Shown piece by piece: positions 35,506-44,511 of a DNA stretch of 64,000 bases. Each line of letters starts with the position of its first letter. The stretch's first letter is position 1. The stretch is from NCBI RefSeq assembly GCF_029350945.1, contig NZ_JARKMS010000004.1, forward strand, positions 281,945 to 345,944, written 5' to 3'. The position numbers and the translations under genes were made by a program. The notes beneath the pieces were generated by a model. The model made no database searches and was not told the DNA's origin. It was given only the letters and a program-made list of their open reading frames with translations. This DNA comes from Maribacter huludaoensis. Lineage in GTDB: Bacteria; Bacteroidota; Bacteroidia; Flavobacteriales; Flavobacteriaceae.

Positions 35506-36879
35506 TTATACCGTATCTGGGTGAGGGTGTTTCCAGTCTCCGCGATATGCCCTTTGCAATAGTGCAGTAGCTTCAGGATCATTTACAACCGTTCTGCTTA
35601 TTGGGTCATAAGATAAAGGTCTTTTTAGATCCATAGACAAATTTGCCAAAATACAACTAGCGGTAGAAATATGCCCATTTTCAATATCGGCAACAGGTTT
35701 TGTGTTATTTTGAATGGCATTTAAAAAATTGATCATATGTCTACGAGTGGCTGGTGCCGCATGTAATTCAATATCTTTTTCCGTGAGGTCTTCAGGATAT
35801 TCTTCTTTTTCATAAAGAACATCAAAACGTATGGTCTCGCTACCATCAGCAGGTACAAATTCTGCCTTCATTACATCTCCTTTTAAAACGCCTTTTTCTC
35901 CGTAGATTTTAAATGCCCAAGGGTAGTCTGCATCATCTGGGTTTCCCCAAGTTCTATGTTGCCAATTACAGTTAAAGTCTTCATATTCAAATACGGCAGA
36001 TTGGGTGTCGGATATATTTGATTTTCCGTCCTTGTCAACAAAAATGCCTCCGTGAGAACTTATTCTTTTGGGCCATCCTAGGTCTAGCATCCAACGAACG
36101 GTATCTAGCATATGAACACACATATCTCCAGTAATTCCGTTTCCATATTCCCTGAATGTACGCCACCATCTTTTGTGAGGTAAGCCATCATAAGGGCGTA
36201 ATGGGGCAGGACCTGTCCACATTTCATAATCGAAGAATATAGGTACTTTTTGTTCTGGAGGATTGCCATTGGCACGCATATGATAATAACAACACATATC
36301 TACATGTCCCACAGTACCTAAAAGTCCGTTGTTTATAATTTTATTTTTAGCATCTATAAGATGAGGTGTACTTTTTCGTTGAGTGCCCACTTGTACTACT
36401 TTATTGTATTTTCTAGCTGCGGCAACCATGGCTTCACCCTCTATTACATCAACACTTATAGGTTTTTGAACATAAACATGGGCACCATGTTTAAGAGCTT
36501 CAATACAGGTTAAGGCATGCCAATGATCGGGTGTTCCAATAAGGACAATGTCTAATTTTTTTTCTTGTAACATGGTTCTATAATCGGCATACAACTGTGG
36601 TTTTTTACCGTTTTTTTGGCGTTCGGCAACTAATTCAGTAGCCTTTGTTAACTGATTTTTATCTACATCACAAATGGAAACTACCTCAACATTTGCAATT
36701 TGTATGAGCCTTAATAAATCTCCCGTGCCGTACCAACCAGCACCAATGAGGGCTACTTTTTTAGGTTGTTCGTTTTCAAAAAATTGAAAAGCGAACGAGG
36801 GTAAGGAAGTAAAAAGGAGTGATGCCGATGCCGCTTTAATAAAATTTCTCCTTTTTATTGGTAGAGGTTGTTTTGGCAT
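35506..36879 (-). CDS. Exported Gfo/Idh/MocA family oxidoreductase
   Basis: 457 residues. The N-terminus carries a Tat-like signal (IKRRNFIKAASASLLF). The NAD(P)-binding fold is ALIGAGWYGTGDLLRLI, with VSICDVD, GTPDHWHALTCIEAL and VYVQKPIS, where the usual EKP is QKP. Then come CCYYHMRANGNPPEQ, WRTFREYGNGITGDMCVHMLD and a C-terminal HMINFLNAIQN. This is the secreted subgroup common in polysaccharide-degrading Bacteroidota, where members act on oxidised or 3-keto sugars or as GH109-like hydrolases. It is divergent from the SASA esterase gene. Substrate unknown. Confidence 0.9.
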   Translation of the reverse strand: MPKQPLPIKRRNFIKAASASLLFTSLPSFAFQFFENEQPKKVALIGAGWYGTGDLLRLIQIANVEVVSICDVDKNQLTKATELVAERQKNGKKPQLYADYRTMLQEKKLDIVLIGTPDHWHALTCIEALKHGAHVYVQKPISVDVIEGEAMVAAARKYNKVVQVGTQRKSTPHLIDAKNKIINNGLLGTVGHVDMCCYYHMRANGNPPEQKVPIFFDYEMWTGPAPLRPYDGLPHKRWWRTFREYGNGITGDMCVHMLDTVRWMLDLGWPKRISSHGGIFVDKDGKSNISDTQSAVFEYEDFNCNWQHRTWGNPDDADYPWAFKIYGEKGVLKGDVMKAEFVPADGSETIRFDVLYEKEEYPEDLTEKDIELHAAPATRRHMINFLNAIQNNTKPVADIENGHISTASCILANLSMDLKRPLSYDPISRTVVNDPEATALLQRAYRGDWKHPHPDTV

Positions 36880-36907
36880 GACAAATTGAGTTTTAATGAA
36901 TTATAGA

Positions 36908-36932
36908 TATCTTAAAGAATATTGTTAAGATA
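36908..36932. promoter_or_regulatory. Inverted repeat between divergent Gfo/Idh and SASA genes
   Basis: TATCTTAA (36908-36915) and TTAAGATA (36925-36932) are exact inverted copies with a 9-bp spacer, 29 bp before the Gfo/Idh start. On the plus strand TATATTTA (36994-37001) may be the -7 box of the SASA gene, 22 bp before its ATG. Confidence 0.5.
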
Positions 36933-37023
36933 ATAAATACTTTAAAAATTATATTGAACAGTTATGAATTTGTTAATGTTAAGCTTATTTAGGTATATTT
37001 AAATCAAAATTTTATTAGATCTA

Positions 37024-38412
37024 ATGAATTTACGGTTTACACTCATGATGCTGTGCCTTTTAGCGTTCACTTTTGCAAAGGCTGAAATTGCGTTACCCAA
37101 AATATTTTCTAGTGAAATGGTCTTACAGCGTAATAGCGATGTACTATTGTATGGTTGGGCGGATCCAAACGAAGAATTTACTATTTATACGGGTTGGAAC
37201 GATGAAATCCATGAAATTAAAACAGGAAATGATGCAAAATGGGAGCTTAAAGTAAATACACCACAAGCAGGCGGACCGTATGAAATACATTTTAAGGGGA
37301 GTAAAAACGAAATTACCTTGAAAAATGTATTGATAGGTGAGGTATGGCTTTGTTCTGGTCAGAGCAATATGGAGTGGAGTGCGAACAGTAAAATTGCGAA
37401 CAGGGATTTTGAGATTGAAAATGCCGAGTATCCTAATATTCGATTGTTTACAGTAGCAAAGAGAACAGCCAATTATCCACAGGAAGATGTAGCTGGAACA
37501 TGGGTTTCATGTTCCCCGGAAACTATGCAAGACTTTAGCGCGGTTGCCTATTTTTTTGCTAGAAAGCTTCATAAAGAGTTGAACATTCCTATAGGATTGG
37601 TAGATAACGCCTGGGGTGCAAGTAGTGCTGAGGTGTGGACGCCGCAATCGGTTTTTGAGACCTACCCAAAATTGGAGGAAGCTCACAAGAAAATAGAGCC
37701 CAATAAATGGGTAACCGTACAAAAGTCATCTTTATACAATGGTATGGTAGCGCCGTTGACCAAGTTTAAAATAGGCGGGACTATTTGGTATCAAGGAGAA
37801 TCTAACACACCTAATGCAGAAAATTACCAAGAACTTTTTTCGAATATGGTTGCATCTTGGCGACACGCTTGGAACAATGATTTTCCCTTTTATTATGTTC
37901 AAATAGCACCATTTAAATATGACCATGAATTTGCGGGGGGCGTGGTACGTGATCAACAAAGAAGAACACTGGCCTTGAAAAATACAGGTATGGCAATGAC
38001 GAGCGATATTTGTACCATAGAAGATATACATCCTTTGAACAAACAAGATGTAGGTTTGCGTTTGGCGAATATTGCGCTTAAGAATAAGTACGGTCTCTTG
38101 CAGCAACAAGAAGTGTACGGTCCGTTATTCAATTCTTTTGAAGTAGATGGACAACGACTAAAAGTAAAGTTCGATCACGCGGAAGGACTATATAGCAAAG
38201 AGAAAAAGATAAGACTGTTTGAAGTTTCAAATGCACTGGGGGAATGGCACCCTGCAAAGGCGAAATTGAAAAATGGGTTGGTGATATTGAGCTCTAACAA
38301 AGTAAAAAAACCGAAAGGAGTACGTTATGCCTATAGAAGTAAAGACATAGCAACCTTGTTCAATAAAGCAGGTTTACCGACCTCTACATTTACAAGTGAA
38401 CAAACAAATTAA
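37024..38412 (+). CDS. Secreted sialate O-acetylesterase-like (SASA) esterase
   Basis: 462 residues with a signal peptide ending near AKAEI. The SGNH-like blocks are clear: VWLCSGQSNMEWS with the nucleophile Ser, GLVDNAWGASSAEVWTP, GTIWYQGESNTPNAENY, and DIHPLNKQDVG supplying the catalytic Asp/His. An N-terminal beta domain (KIFSSEMVLQRNSDV) is typical. It removes acetyl groups from sugars; in marine bacteria such enzymes often act on xylan or other acetylated polysaccharides rather than sialic acid. The nearby xylose genes make xylan plausible. Confidence 0.92.
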   Translation: MNLRFTLMMLCLLAFTFAKAEIALPKIFSSEMVLQRNSDVLLYGWADPNEEFTIYTGWNDEIHEIKTGNDAKWELKVNTPQAGGPYEIHFKGSKNEITLKNVLIGEVWLCSGQSNMEWSANSKIANRDFEIENAEYPNIRLFTVAKRTANYPQEDVAGTWVSCSPETMQDFSAVAYFFARKLHKELNIPIGLVDNAWGASSAEVWTPQSVFETYPKLEEAHKKIEPNKWVTVQKSSLYNGMVAPLTKFKIGGTIWYQGESNTPNAENYQELFSNMVASWRHAWNNDFPFYYVQIAPFKYDHEFAGGVVRDQQRRTLALKNTGMAMTSDICTIEDIHPLNKQDVGLRLANIALKNKYGLLQQQEVYGPLFNSFEVDGQRLKVKFDHAEGLYSKEKKIRLFEVSNALGEWHPAKAKLKNGLVILSSNKVKKPKGVRYAYRSKDIATLFNKAGLPTSTFTSEQTN

Positions 38413-38525
38413 ACTACTTTGTCTTATATTTTGGCGTCTGTCCATTAACGAATGTTGTTCGGCTAAAAACACGGGTACTTATTTTATTTAATGGTTAAAT
38501 TGTAATGATCAACTAAACTCAAATT

Positions 38526-40247
38526 ATGCAAATAAAAGAATCTTCAGAAATCTTTGATGTGATCATCGTAGGTTCAGGAGCAGGTGGTGGTATGGCTACC
38601 AAGCAATTGGCAGATGCAGGTTTAAATGTAGCTGTTGTAGAGGCGGGTCCGTTTTTTGACCCGGCAGATCCAAAGACCATGACCCAATTAAAACAACCCT
38701 ATGATTCCCCCAGAAGAGGAGCCGGGACCACCCGCGCCTTTGGTGAATGGGATATGTCATGGGGAGACTGGGAAGTTGAAGGTGAGCCATATACTCATGC
38801 AGAAGGAACCGAATTTAAGTGGTGGCGTGCAAGAATGCTTGGTGGTAGAACCAACCACTGGGGGCGAATTTCGCTACGTTTTGGGCCAAAGGATTTTAAA
38901 GGAAAAACACGTGATGGCCATGGCGATGACTGGCCAATAGGTTATGAAGATATTAAACCCTATTATGATAAATTAGACAAGTTAATTGGTGTTTTTGGCA
39001 CCAATGAAGGTAGAGAAAATGATCCTGACGGATTTTTTCTTCCTCCCCCGAAACCAAGATTGCACGAGCTGTTTTACATTAATGGTGCAAAGAAATCTAA
39101 CATACCGGTTATACCTGGTAGGCTTTCTATGTTGACAAAAAGAATTAATAACGACCGTGGTGTTTGTTTCTATTGTGGGCAGTGTAGTAGGTCATGTCAA
39201 ATTTATGCAGACTTCTCTGCGGGAAGTTGTTTGATCTTTCCGGCACAAAAGAGTGGTGGTCAAGTCAAGTTGTTCGTAAACTCTATGGTACGTGAGGTTA
39301 CCACTAATGAAGAGGGCAGGGCCACCGGTGTCTCATATATCAACAAAGAAGATCGAAAAGAATATAAGCTAAAAGGTAGAGTAGTGGTATTGGCCGCCTC
39401 TGCTTGTAGTTCTGCACGAATATTGTTGAATTCAAAAAGTAAGCAGCATCCTAATGGATTGGGGAATAGCAGTAACCTAGTTGGTAGATATTTACACGAT
39501 TCTACAGGATCTAGTGCCTCAGGAGTAATTCCGGGATTATTGAACAGAAAAACATCGTACAATGAAGATGGTGTAGGTGGTATGCACGTATATTCGCCTT
39601 GGTGGGGAGATAATTCTAAGTTAAATTTTCCAAGAGGATATCATATAGAGGTATGGGGAGGTATGGGACAACCTAATTACGGTTTTGGTTGGGACCCCAA
39701 TGCTATGAACAAATATTTTGGCCTAAAATCCGGTGGTTATGGTGATAGCCTACGTGATGATGTTAAAAAATATTATGGATCAGTAATAGGCTTTGGAGGT
39801 CGTGGTGAAGCAATTGCCTATAAGGACAATTATTGTGAAATTGATCCTACAACGGTAGATCAATTTGGTATTCCTGTTCTAAAGTTTAACTATAAACATT
39901 CAGAATACGAGATAAACCAAGCCAAACACATGCAAGATACCTTTGAAGAGATCATTCATAACATGGGCGGTCATTACTTAGGTGATAAACCGGGCAAGGA
40001 TAAAGACTACGGCTTAAACAAACCTGGTGAAATTATTCACGAAGTAGGAACCACCAGAATGGGAGATGACCCTAAAACCTCTGTAACCAATAAGTTTCAG
40101 CAGTTACATGACGCAGATAATGTTTTTATCGTAGACGCGGGAGTCTTTGTTTCCCAAGCGGATAAAAACTGTACTTGGACCATTATGGCGCTTTCATGGA
40201 GAGCGTCTGATTATATCATTGAGCAATTAAAGGCACAAAATATTTAG
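38526..40247 (+). CDS. GMC family oxidoreductase, large subunit
   Basis: 573 residues. FAD-binding DVIIVGSGAGGGMATKQLADAG, then RMLGGRTNHWGRISLRF, CFYCGQCSRSCQIYADFSAG with four cysteines, and the C-terminal HEVGTTRMGDDPKTSVTNKF and VFVSQADKNCTWTIMALSWR. It belongs to the membrane/periplasmic sugar dehydrogenase type (gluconate 2-dehydrogenase or glucoside 3-dehydrogenase like). It has no signal of its own and is followed after 1 bp by the small subunit with a Tat-type signal, which probably carries it across. Substrate is inference. Confidence 0.92.
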   Translation: MQIKESSEIFDVIIVGSGAGGGMATKQLADAGLNVAVVEAGPFFDPADPKTMTQLKQPYDSPRRGAGTTRAFGEWDMSWGDWEVEGEPYTHAEGTEFKWWRARMLGGRTNHWGRISLRFGPKDFKGKTRDGHGDDWPIGYEDIKPYYDKLDKLIGVFGTNEGRENDPDGFFLPPPKPRLHELFYINGAKKSNIPVIPGRLSMLTKRINNDRGVCFYCGQCSRSCQIYADFSAGSCLIFPAQKSGGQVKLFVNSMVREVTTNEEGRATGVSYINKEDRKEYKLKGRVVVLAASACSSARILLNSKSKQHPNGLGNSSNLVGRYLHDSTGSSASGVIPGLLNRKTSYNEDGVGGMHVYSPWWGDNSKLNFPRGYHIEVWGGMGQPNYGFGWDPNAMNKYFGLKSGGYGDSLRDDVKKYYGSVIGFGGRGEAIAYKDNYCEIDPTTVDQFGIPVLKFNYKHSEYEINQAKHMQDTFEEIIHNMGGHYLGDKPGKDKDYGLNKPGEIIHEVGTTRMGDDPKTSVTNKFQQLHDADNVFIVDAGVFVSQADKNCTWTIMALSWRASDYIIEQLKAQNI

Positions 40248-40248
40248 A

Positions 40249-40974
40249 ATGATGGATAGAAGAAAGAGTTTACAAACTTTAATACTTGGCGGTGCTGCGG
40301 CAACCTCTGGGCTAGTCTTCAACTCATGTAAGACTGAAAATGGTGAATCTGTAGACCAAGATATTGTAGCTAGTAGTGAAACATATTTTGGTAGAACACC
40401 TGCAGAACTAGAACGCATAGAAAAGTTAAATGCCGAGCAATTGTTCAATGAACATGAAATGGAAACCATAGCGGCACTAAGTGTGGTAATTTTACCGCCA
40501 AAAGAACCACATGGCGGTCCCATTGAGGCAGAGGTGCCTGAGCTTGTAGAATTTATGGGTAAAGATATTCCAGAAATGGCACCTACATTATTAGGTGGTT
40601 TAATGTGGTTGGATCATAAAAGTAATACAGAATATGGTACTGAATTCAAATCGGCTACATTAGAGCAGAAAAAACAGATATGTGATGAAATTTGCTGGCA
40701 TGACACTGAGAGGCCATTAAGCGAGCAGCCATTGGAAATTCAATTTTTCTATACCATGCGTGGGTTGACCGTTACTGGTTATTACACCTCTAAAGTGGGT
40801 ATTGCAGATTTAGGATATAAAGGGAATTCACCAAATGTTTGGGATGGTGTACCCCAAGATGTACTTGACCAACATGGTGTTGCGTATGATCCGGAATGGA
40901 TAGCTAAATGTGTAGACCAAAGTAAACGAAACGTCATTGCAGAATGGGATGACGAAGGAAATTTACTTACATAA
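40249..40974 (+). CDS. Gluconate 2-dehydrogenase subunit 3 family protein
   Basis: 241 residues. The N-terminus MMDRRKSLQTLILGGAAA resembles a twin-arginine signal and ends in FNSC, a likely lipobox. The body contains LFNEHEMETIAALSVVILPPKEPHGGPIEAEVPE and FFYTMRGLTVTGYYTSKVG, characteristic of the small subunit of FAD sugar dehydrogenases. It escorts and anchors the GMC subunit encoded just upstream. No cytochrome c subunit follows, so the electron acceptor is not apparent. Confidence 0.92.
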   Translation: MMDRRKSLQTLILGGAAATSGLVFNSCKTENGESVDQDIVASSETYFGRTPAELERIEKLNAEQLFNEHEMETIAALSVVILPPKEPHGGPIEAEVPELVEFMGKDIPEMAPTLLGGLMWLDHKSNTEYGTEFKSATLEQKKQICDEICWHDTERPLSEQPLEIQFFYTMRGLTVTGYYTSKVGIADLGYKGNSPNVWDGVPQDVLDQHGVAYDPEWIAKCVDQSKRNVIAEWDDEGNLLT

Positions 40975-40985
40975 ACAATATTAAA

Positions 40986-41807
40986 ATGATAAAAAAAATA
41001 ATTATTACCGCTACCCTTTTAGGTGGTGTATTTTTTGCTCAGGCCCAAGAGGTAGGTTTACAATTGTATAGCCTAAGAAATCAATTTAAAATGGATGTTG
41101 CCAACACCTTAGGATTAATAAATGAGTGGGGAATAACCAAAATTGAAGGTGGCGAAACCTATGATATGCCGTTAGAGGATTTTAAAGCTTTGCTATCTGA
41201 AAATGACCTTGAAATGGTAAGTGTTGGAGCTAGTTTTGACGATTTAGAAAACAATCTTGAAAAAGTAGTCAAGAATGCCAAAGATTTTGGAGCTACATAT
41301 GTAATGTGTGCATGGGTACCTCATGATGATAATAAATGGGATTTAGAAGAAACAACGCATGCCACAGATGTGTTCAATAAGGCCGGTAAGATTTTAAAAA
41401 AGAACGGTCTTGTTTTGGCATATCACCCACATGGATATGAATTTAGACCTTATAAAAGTGGTACGTTGTTTGACTATATGGCGCAGAATGCCAATGACTT
41501 TACTTTTGAGCTTGATGTATTTTGGGCACAACATGGCGGTGCCGATCCGTTGGCATTAATGAAAAAATATCCAAAGAAAATTACCCTTTTACACTTGAAG
41601 GATATGGAGAAAGGTATTGAAGGCAATAACACCGGTCATGAAGATAATGATACCAATGTGGTGCTAGGAACCGGTCAAATAGATATTGCAGGTATAGTTA
41701 AAGAAGCTAAAAAATTAGGTATTGAATATATGTTTATTGAAGACGAATCTAAGAATGTGGTAACTCAGGTACCAAAAAGTATGGTGTATTTAAAAACTTT
41801 AAAATAA
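40986..41807 (+). CDS. Exported sugar phosphate isomerase/epimerase family (TIM barrel) protein
   Basis: 273 residues with a signal peptide ending near AQAQEV. AP-endonuclease-2-like TIM barrel: GLQLYSLRNQ, YVMCAWVPHDD, LAYHPHGYEFRP, FTFELDVFWAQHGG, ITLLHLKDM and MFIEDESKN. Metal-binding His/Glu/Asp residues are visible in these strands. It starts 12 bp after the GMC small subunit, so it probably acts in the periplasm on the oxidised sugar made by that enzyme, for example 3-keto-glycoside processing. Reaction inferred. Confidence 0.9.
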   Translation: MIKKIIITATLLGGVFFAQAQEVGLQLYSLRNQFKMDVANTLGLINEWGITKIEGGETYDMPLEDFKALLSENDLEMVSVGASFDDLENNLEKVVKNAKDFGATYVMCAWVPHDDNKWDLEETTHATDVFNKAGKILKKNGLVLAYHPHGYEFRPYKSGTLFDYMAQNANDFTFELDVFWAQHGGADPLALMKKYPKKITLLHLKDMEKGIEGNNTGHEDNDTNVVLGTGQIDIAGIVKEAKKLGIEYMFIEDESKNVVTQVPKSMVYLKTLK

Positions 41808-41828
41808 ACCAATTACCAGCTTGAATGC

Positions 41829-41867
41829 AAAACCTTCTGTTATTTAATAAATAGGAGGTTTTTTTAT
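41829..41867 (+). terminator. Terminator after the GMC/epimerase unit
   Basis: AAAACCTTCT (41829-41838) pairs with AGGAGGTTTT (41853-41862) with one G-T pair and a 14-base AT loop, followed by a T run. It lies between convergent genes. Confidence 0.75.
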
Positions 41868-41897
41868 TTGCTTTAATTTAAATCTAATATTTGCAGT

Positions 41898-43670
41898 TTA
41901 GTCCACTTTTTTAAACTGCAATAACCTGAAATCTGCTACTGCTTTATTTGGCATTTCCAGAGCTTTAAGAGTCAAAGTTCCTTTGCCTTTAGGTAATGTA
42001 ATTATACCAAGATTCAACGGTTTAAATTCCTTTACATAGGACTCCATTCTTAATACACGATCATGTTCCTTACCAACAAGAGGAGAATCAAAGGCTTCAG
42101 TTATTTTAGCCTTGATTTTACTATCGCCAAAACTTAATTCTACAACTGAACCCAAATCTTTTGGCGGACATGTATAGTACATTTCAACCTGGAAATTACC
42201 TTCTTCCAATACATCAACGTTCCAAGTAATAGAGTCGTTTACAGAATTCCAATTGGTGAAAAAAGAATCGTTTGGCCAGCGGTTGCTGCGTTCTATTGTA
42301 CCATGTGCTTCACCATCTCTAGCAGGTAGTTGAGTATATATTGCTTTTGGATAACCTAATGTAAAAGCGCGATCATCATTCTGTTTGGTGGTAGTGATGG
42401 TTTCGTTTTCCCATTTACGTTTGGCTTCAAGAAATTTGTTGACCAGATTTTGGTTTTCATTGGATATATCATTCTTTTGCGCTCTGTCAACAGTAATATT
42501 GTAAAGTCTATTTTCATCATCTAGTCTATATTTTTGACTTCTAACACTTGTTTTTCCGTTCCAATGGTTAAAAAGATATCGTTCCTTAGCTTCAAATTTA
42601 TTTCCCAATAGTAAAGCGCTCAAGTCTTCACCATCAACAGGAAATTCTGTTGAATAGGGTATAGAAAGTAAACCGCACAATGTAGGTAAGATATCAATAC
42701 CACCAGCAATTTCATTAAGTTCCAGCCCTTTTGGAATATGTTTGGTCCATTGAATATAAAAAGGTGTACGAACACCACCTTCGTCAACACTTCCTTTTTT
42801 ACCTTTCATGTTTCCGTTCCAACGATAGGCGTTAGGACCGTTATCCGATAGGTAAATAATGATGGTGTTGTCTTCAAGATTCAGTTTTTTGATTTTATCG
42901 GTAATCCTTCCAACATTATAATCAATATTTTCTACCATGGCCAAAGCGGCCTTGGTAAACTGCAGATCTTCATCATCATTTGCATCGGATAGGAAATTCA
43001 AAGACTTGTTTTTCATTTTGTTCCAAAATTCATCGGGCACTTGCATAGGGCTATGCGGTGTATTGTATGGTAGGTACAGAAAAAAGGGTTTTGCTTTGTT
43101 GTTTTCAATAAACTCCAATCCTTTATCGGTTAAATCATCCACCAAAAAACCGTTACCCTTTACCAACGCACCGTTATGTTCCAACATAGGACTAAAATAA
43201 TTGCCCCAATGACCAGATGCAAAACCGTAATATTCATCAAACCCTTTGCTATTTGGGTGGTATGGCGGTTGCATGCCGTTATGCCATTTTCCAAAAGCAG
43301 CAGTATGGTAATCTGCTTTTTTCAGTATTTCGGCAATCGTAGTTTCGTTCATATTAATACGCTCACCACCAGAAGAAGTTTCGTAAACACCCGTACGGGT
43401 AAAATACCTGCCCGTTAATATTTCTGCTCTGGTAGGAGAACAAACGGGCTGCACATAAAAGTTATTGAATGTTGCTCCATTGGTCCTTAAAGCATCAATA
43501 TTTGGTGTGCTTAGGTTGTTATTTCCGCTACTGCTTAAATCTCCCCAACCTTGATCATCGGCTAAGAAAAGAATAATGTTCGGTTTTTTAACCGTTGGCT
43601 CGTTACGTGATGACTTACCACAGGAAAGGTTCAAAATAATGATGAAAATTACAAGTAGATTCTTTGCCAT
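41898..43670 (-). CDS. Sulfatase (S1 family) lipoprotein with C-terminal carbohydrate-binding-like domain
   Basis: 590 residues. A lipoprotein signal ends in LNLSC (Cys17). The sulfatase domain has NIILFLADDQGWGD for metal binding, QPVCSPTRAEILTGRY with the formylglycine Cys at 77, FGKWHNG and YLSDNGPN. After about residue 460 a beta-rich domain (ITWNVDVLEEGNFQVEMYYTCP, KGTLTLKALEMP) resembles sugar-binding sandwich domains. The Cys must be converted to formylglycine by an anaerobic or aerobic maturase not in the window. It likely desulfates algal polysaccharides at the cell surface or in the periplasm. Confidence 0.95.
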   Translation of the reverse strand: MAKNLLVIFIIILNLSCGKSSRNEPTVKKPNIILFLADDQGWGDLSSSGNNNLSTPNIDALRTNGATFNNFYVQPVCSPTRAEILTGRYFTRTGVYETSSGGERINMNETTIAEILKKADYHTAAFGKWHNGMQPPYHPNSKGFDEYYGFASGHWGNYFSPMLEHNGALVKGNGFLVDDLTDKGLEFIENNKAKPFFLYLPYNTPHSPMQVPDEFWNKMKNKSLNFLSDANDDEDLQFTKAALAMVENIDYNVGRITDKIKKLNLEDNTIIIYLSDNGPNAYRWNGNMKGKKGSVDEGGVRTPFYIQWTKHIPKGLELNEIAGGIDILPTLCGLLSIPYSTEFPVDGEDLSALLLGNKFEAKERYLFNHWNGKTSVRSQKYRLDDENRLYNITVDRAQKNDISNENQNLVNKFLEAKRKWENETITTTKQNDDRAFTLGYPKAIYTQLPARDGEAHGTIERSNRWPNDSFFTNWNSVNDSITWNVDVLEEGNFQVEMYYTCPPKDLGSVVELSFGDSKIKAKITEAFDSPLVGKEHDRVLRMESYVKEFKPLNLGIITLPKGKGTLTLKALEMPNKAVADFRLLQFKKVD

Positions 43671-43773
43671 GGGTTGATTTTAATTGATAGTCGGTCATTA
43701 TACATTGAAACTATTTTAAAGATAAAGCACCTTTGTCAAAAATCTGTATCTTCAAACACAAATAAATTTGACC

Positions 43774-44511
43774 ATGTTTAAGAATAGAATATTAGGGCTG
43801 TCCGTAATGGCGGTACTTATGTTTACGGTAAGTTGTAAAGAAGAGAATAAGAAAGAAAATACAGCTGCCATTAAGGAAGAAATAGATGATATCGTATTGG
43901 ATACTATCGTAGAACCTAAGATACAAAAACCAGTATTCAAAAATCTGGAGGGTGTAGCAGATACTACATTTGTGCGTTTAGCAGACTATAGCGATGGTTT
44001 TGCTTATGACCTACGTTACGCTACCAAAAATAATTTTTTAAAAGAAAAGGTGTATGATTGTGGCGAATGTTACACTAGGGCTAAAACGGTGAAGGCTTTG
44101 CTAAAGGCAAATGAGGAGTTTAAAAAACATGGTGTAAAAATAAAATTCTACGATTGCTACAGACCAAATTCTGTGCAGTATAAAATGTGGAAAATAGTCC
44201 CTAATCCGCAATATGTAGCCAACCCGGTAAAAGGTTCTATACATAACAAAGGTGGGGCCGTAGATATAACATTGGTAACACTGGAAGGGGCAGAGGTTAA
44301 AATGCCAACGGATTTTGATTTTTTTGGAAAACGCGCCTACCATGATAATTTTGACTTGCCCCAAGAGATTTTGACTAATAGAAAGTTGCTAAAGGAAACC
44401 ATGGAGAAATATGGTTTTTGGTCTACCCGAACGGAGTGGTGGCATTATAATTTACAAGGAGCTTCAAAAGACCCAATAGCAAATTTTAAATGGGATTGTA
44501 ATGAAATATAA
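43774..44511 (+). CDS. D-alanyl-D-alanine dipeptidase, VanX/DdpX-like lipoprotein
   Basis: 245 residues from the ATG at 43774 (a TTG two codons earlier is possible). The lipoprotein signal ends in TVSC. The M15D zinc peptidase motifs are FYDCYRPNSVQYKMW, SIHNKGGAVDITL (SxHxxGxAxD) and TEWWHYNL. It cleaves D-Ala-D-Ala dipeptide, probably for recycling rather than resistance, as no vanH or vanA is near. It overlaps the next gene by 11 bp. Confidence 0.93.
   Translation: MFKNRILGLSVMAVLMFTVSCKEENKKENTAAIKEEIDDIVLDTIVEPKIQKPVFKNLEGVADTTFVRLADYSDGFAYDLRYATKNNFLKEKVYDCGECYTRAKTVKALLKANEEFKKHGVKIKFYDCYRPNSVQYKMWKIVPNPQYVANPVKGSIHNKGGAVDITLVTLEGAEVKMPTDFDFFGKRAYHDNFDLPQEILTNRKLLKETMEKYGFWSTRTEWWHYNLQGASKDPIANFKWDCNEI

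Noticed and set aside
43774-44511. Vancomycin resistance determinant
   Set aside because: Only a VanX/DdpX-like dipeptidase is present; vanH, vanA and vanRS are absent, and Gram-negative bacteria use such enzymes for D-Ala-D-Ala recycling.
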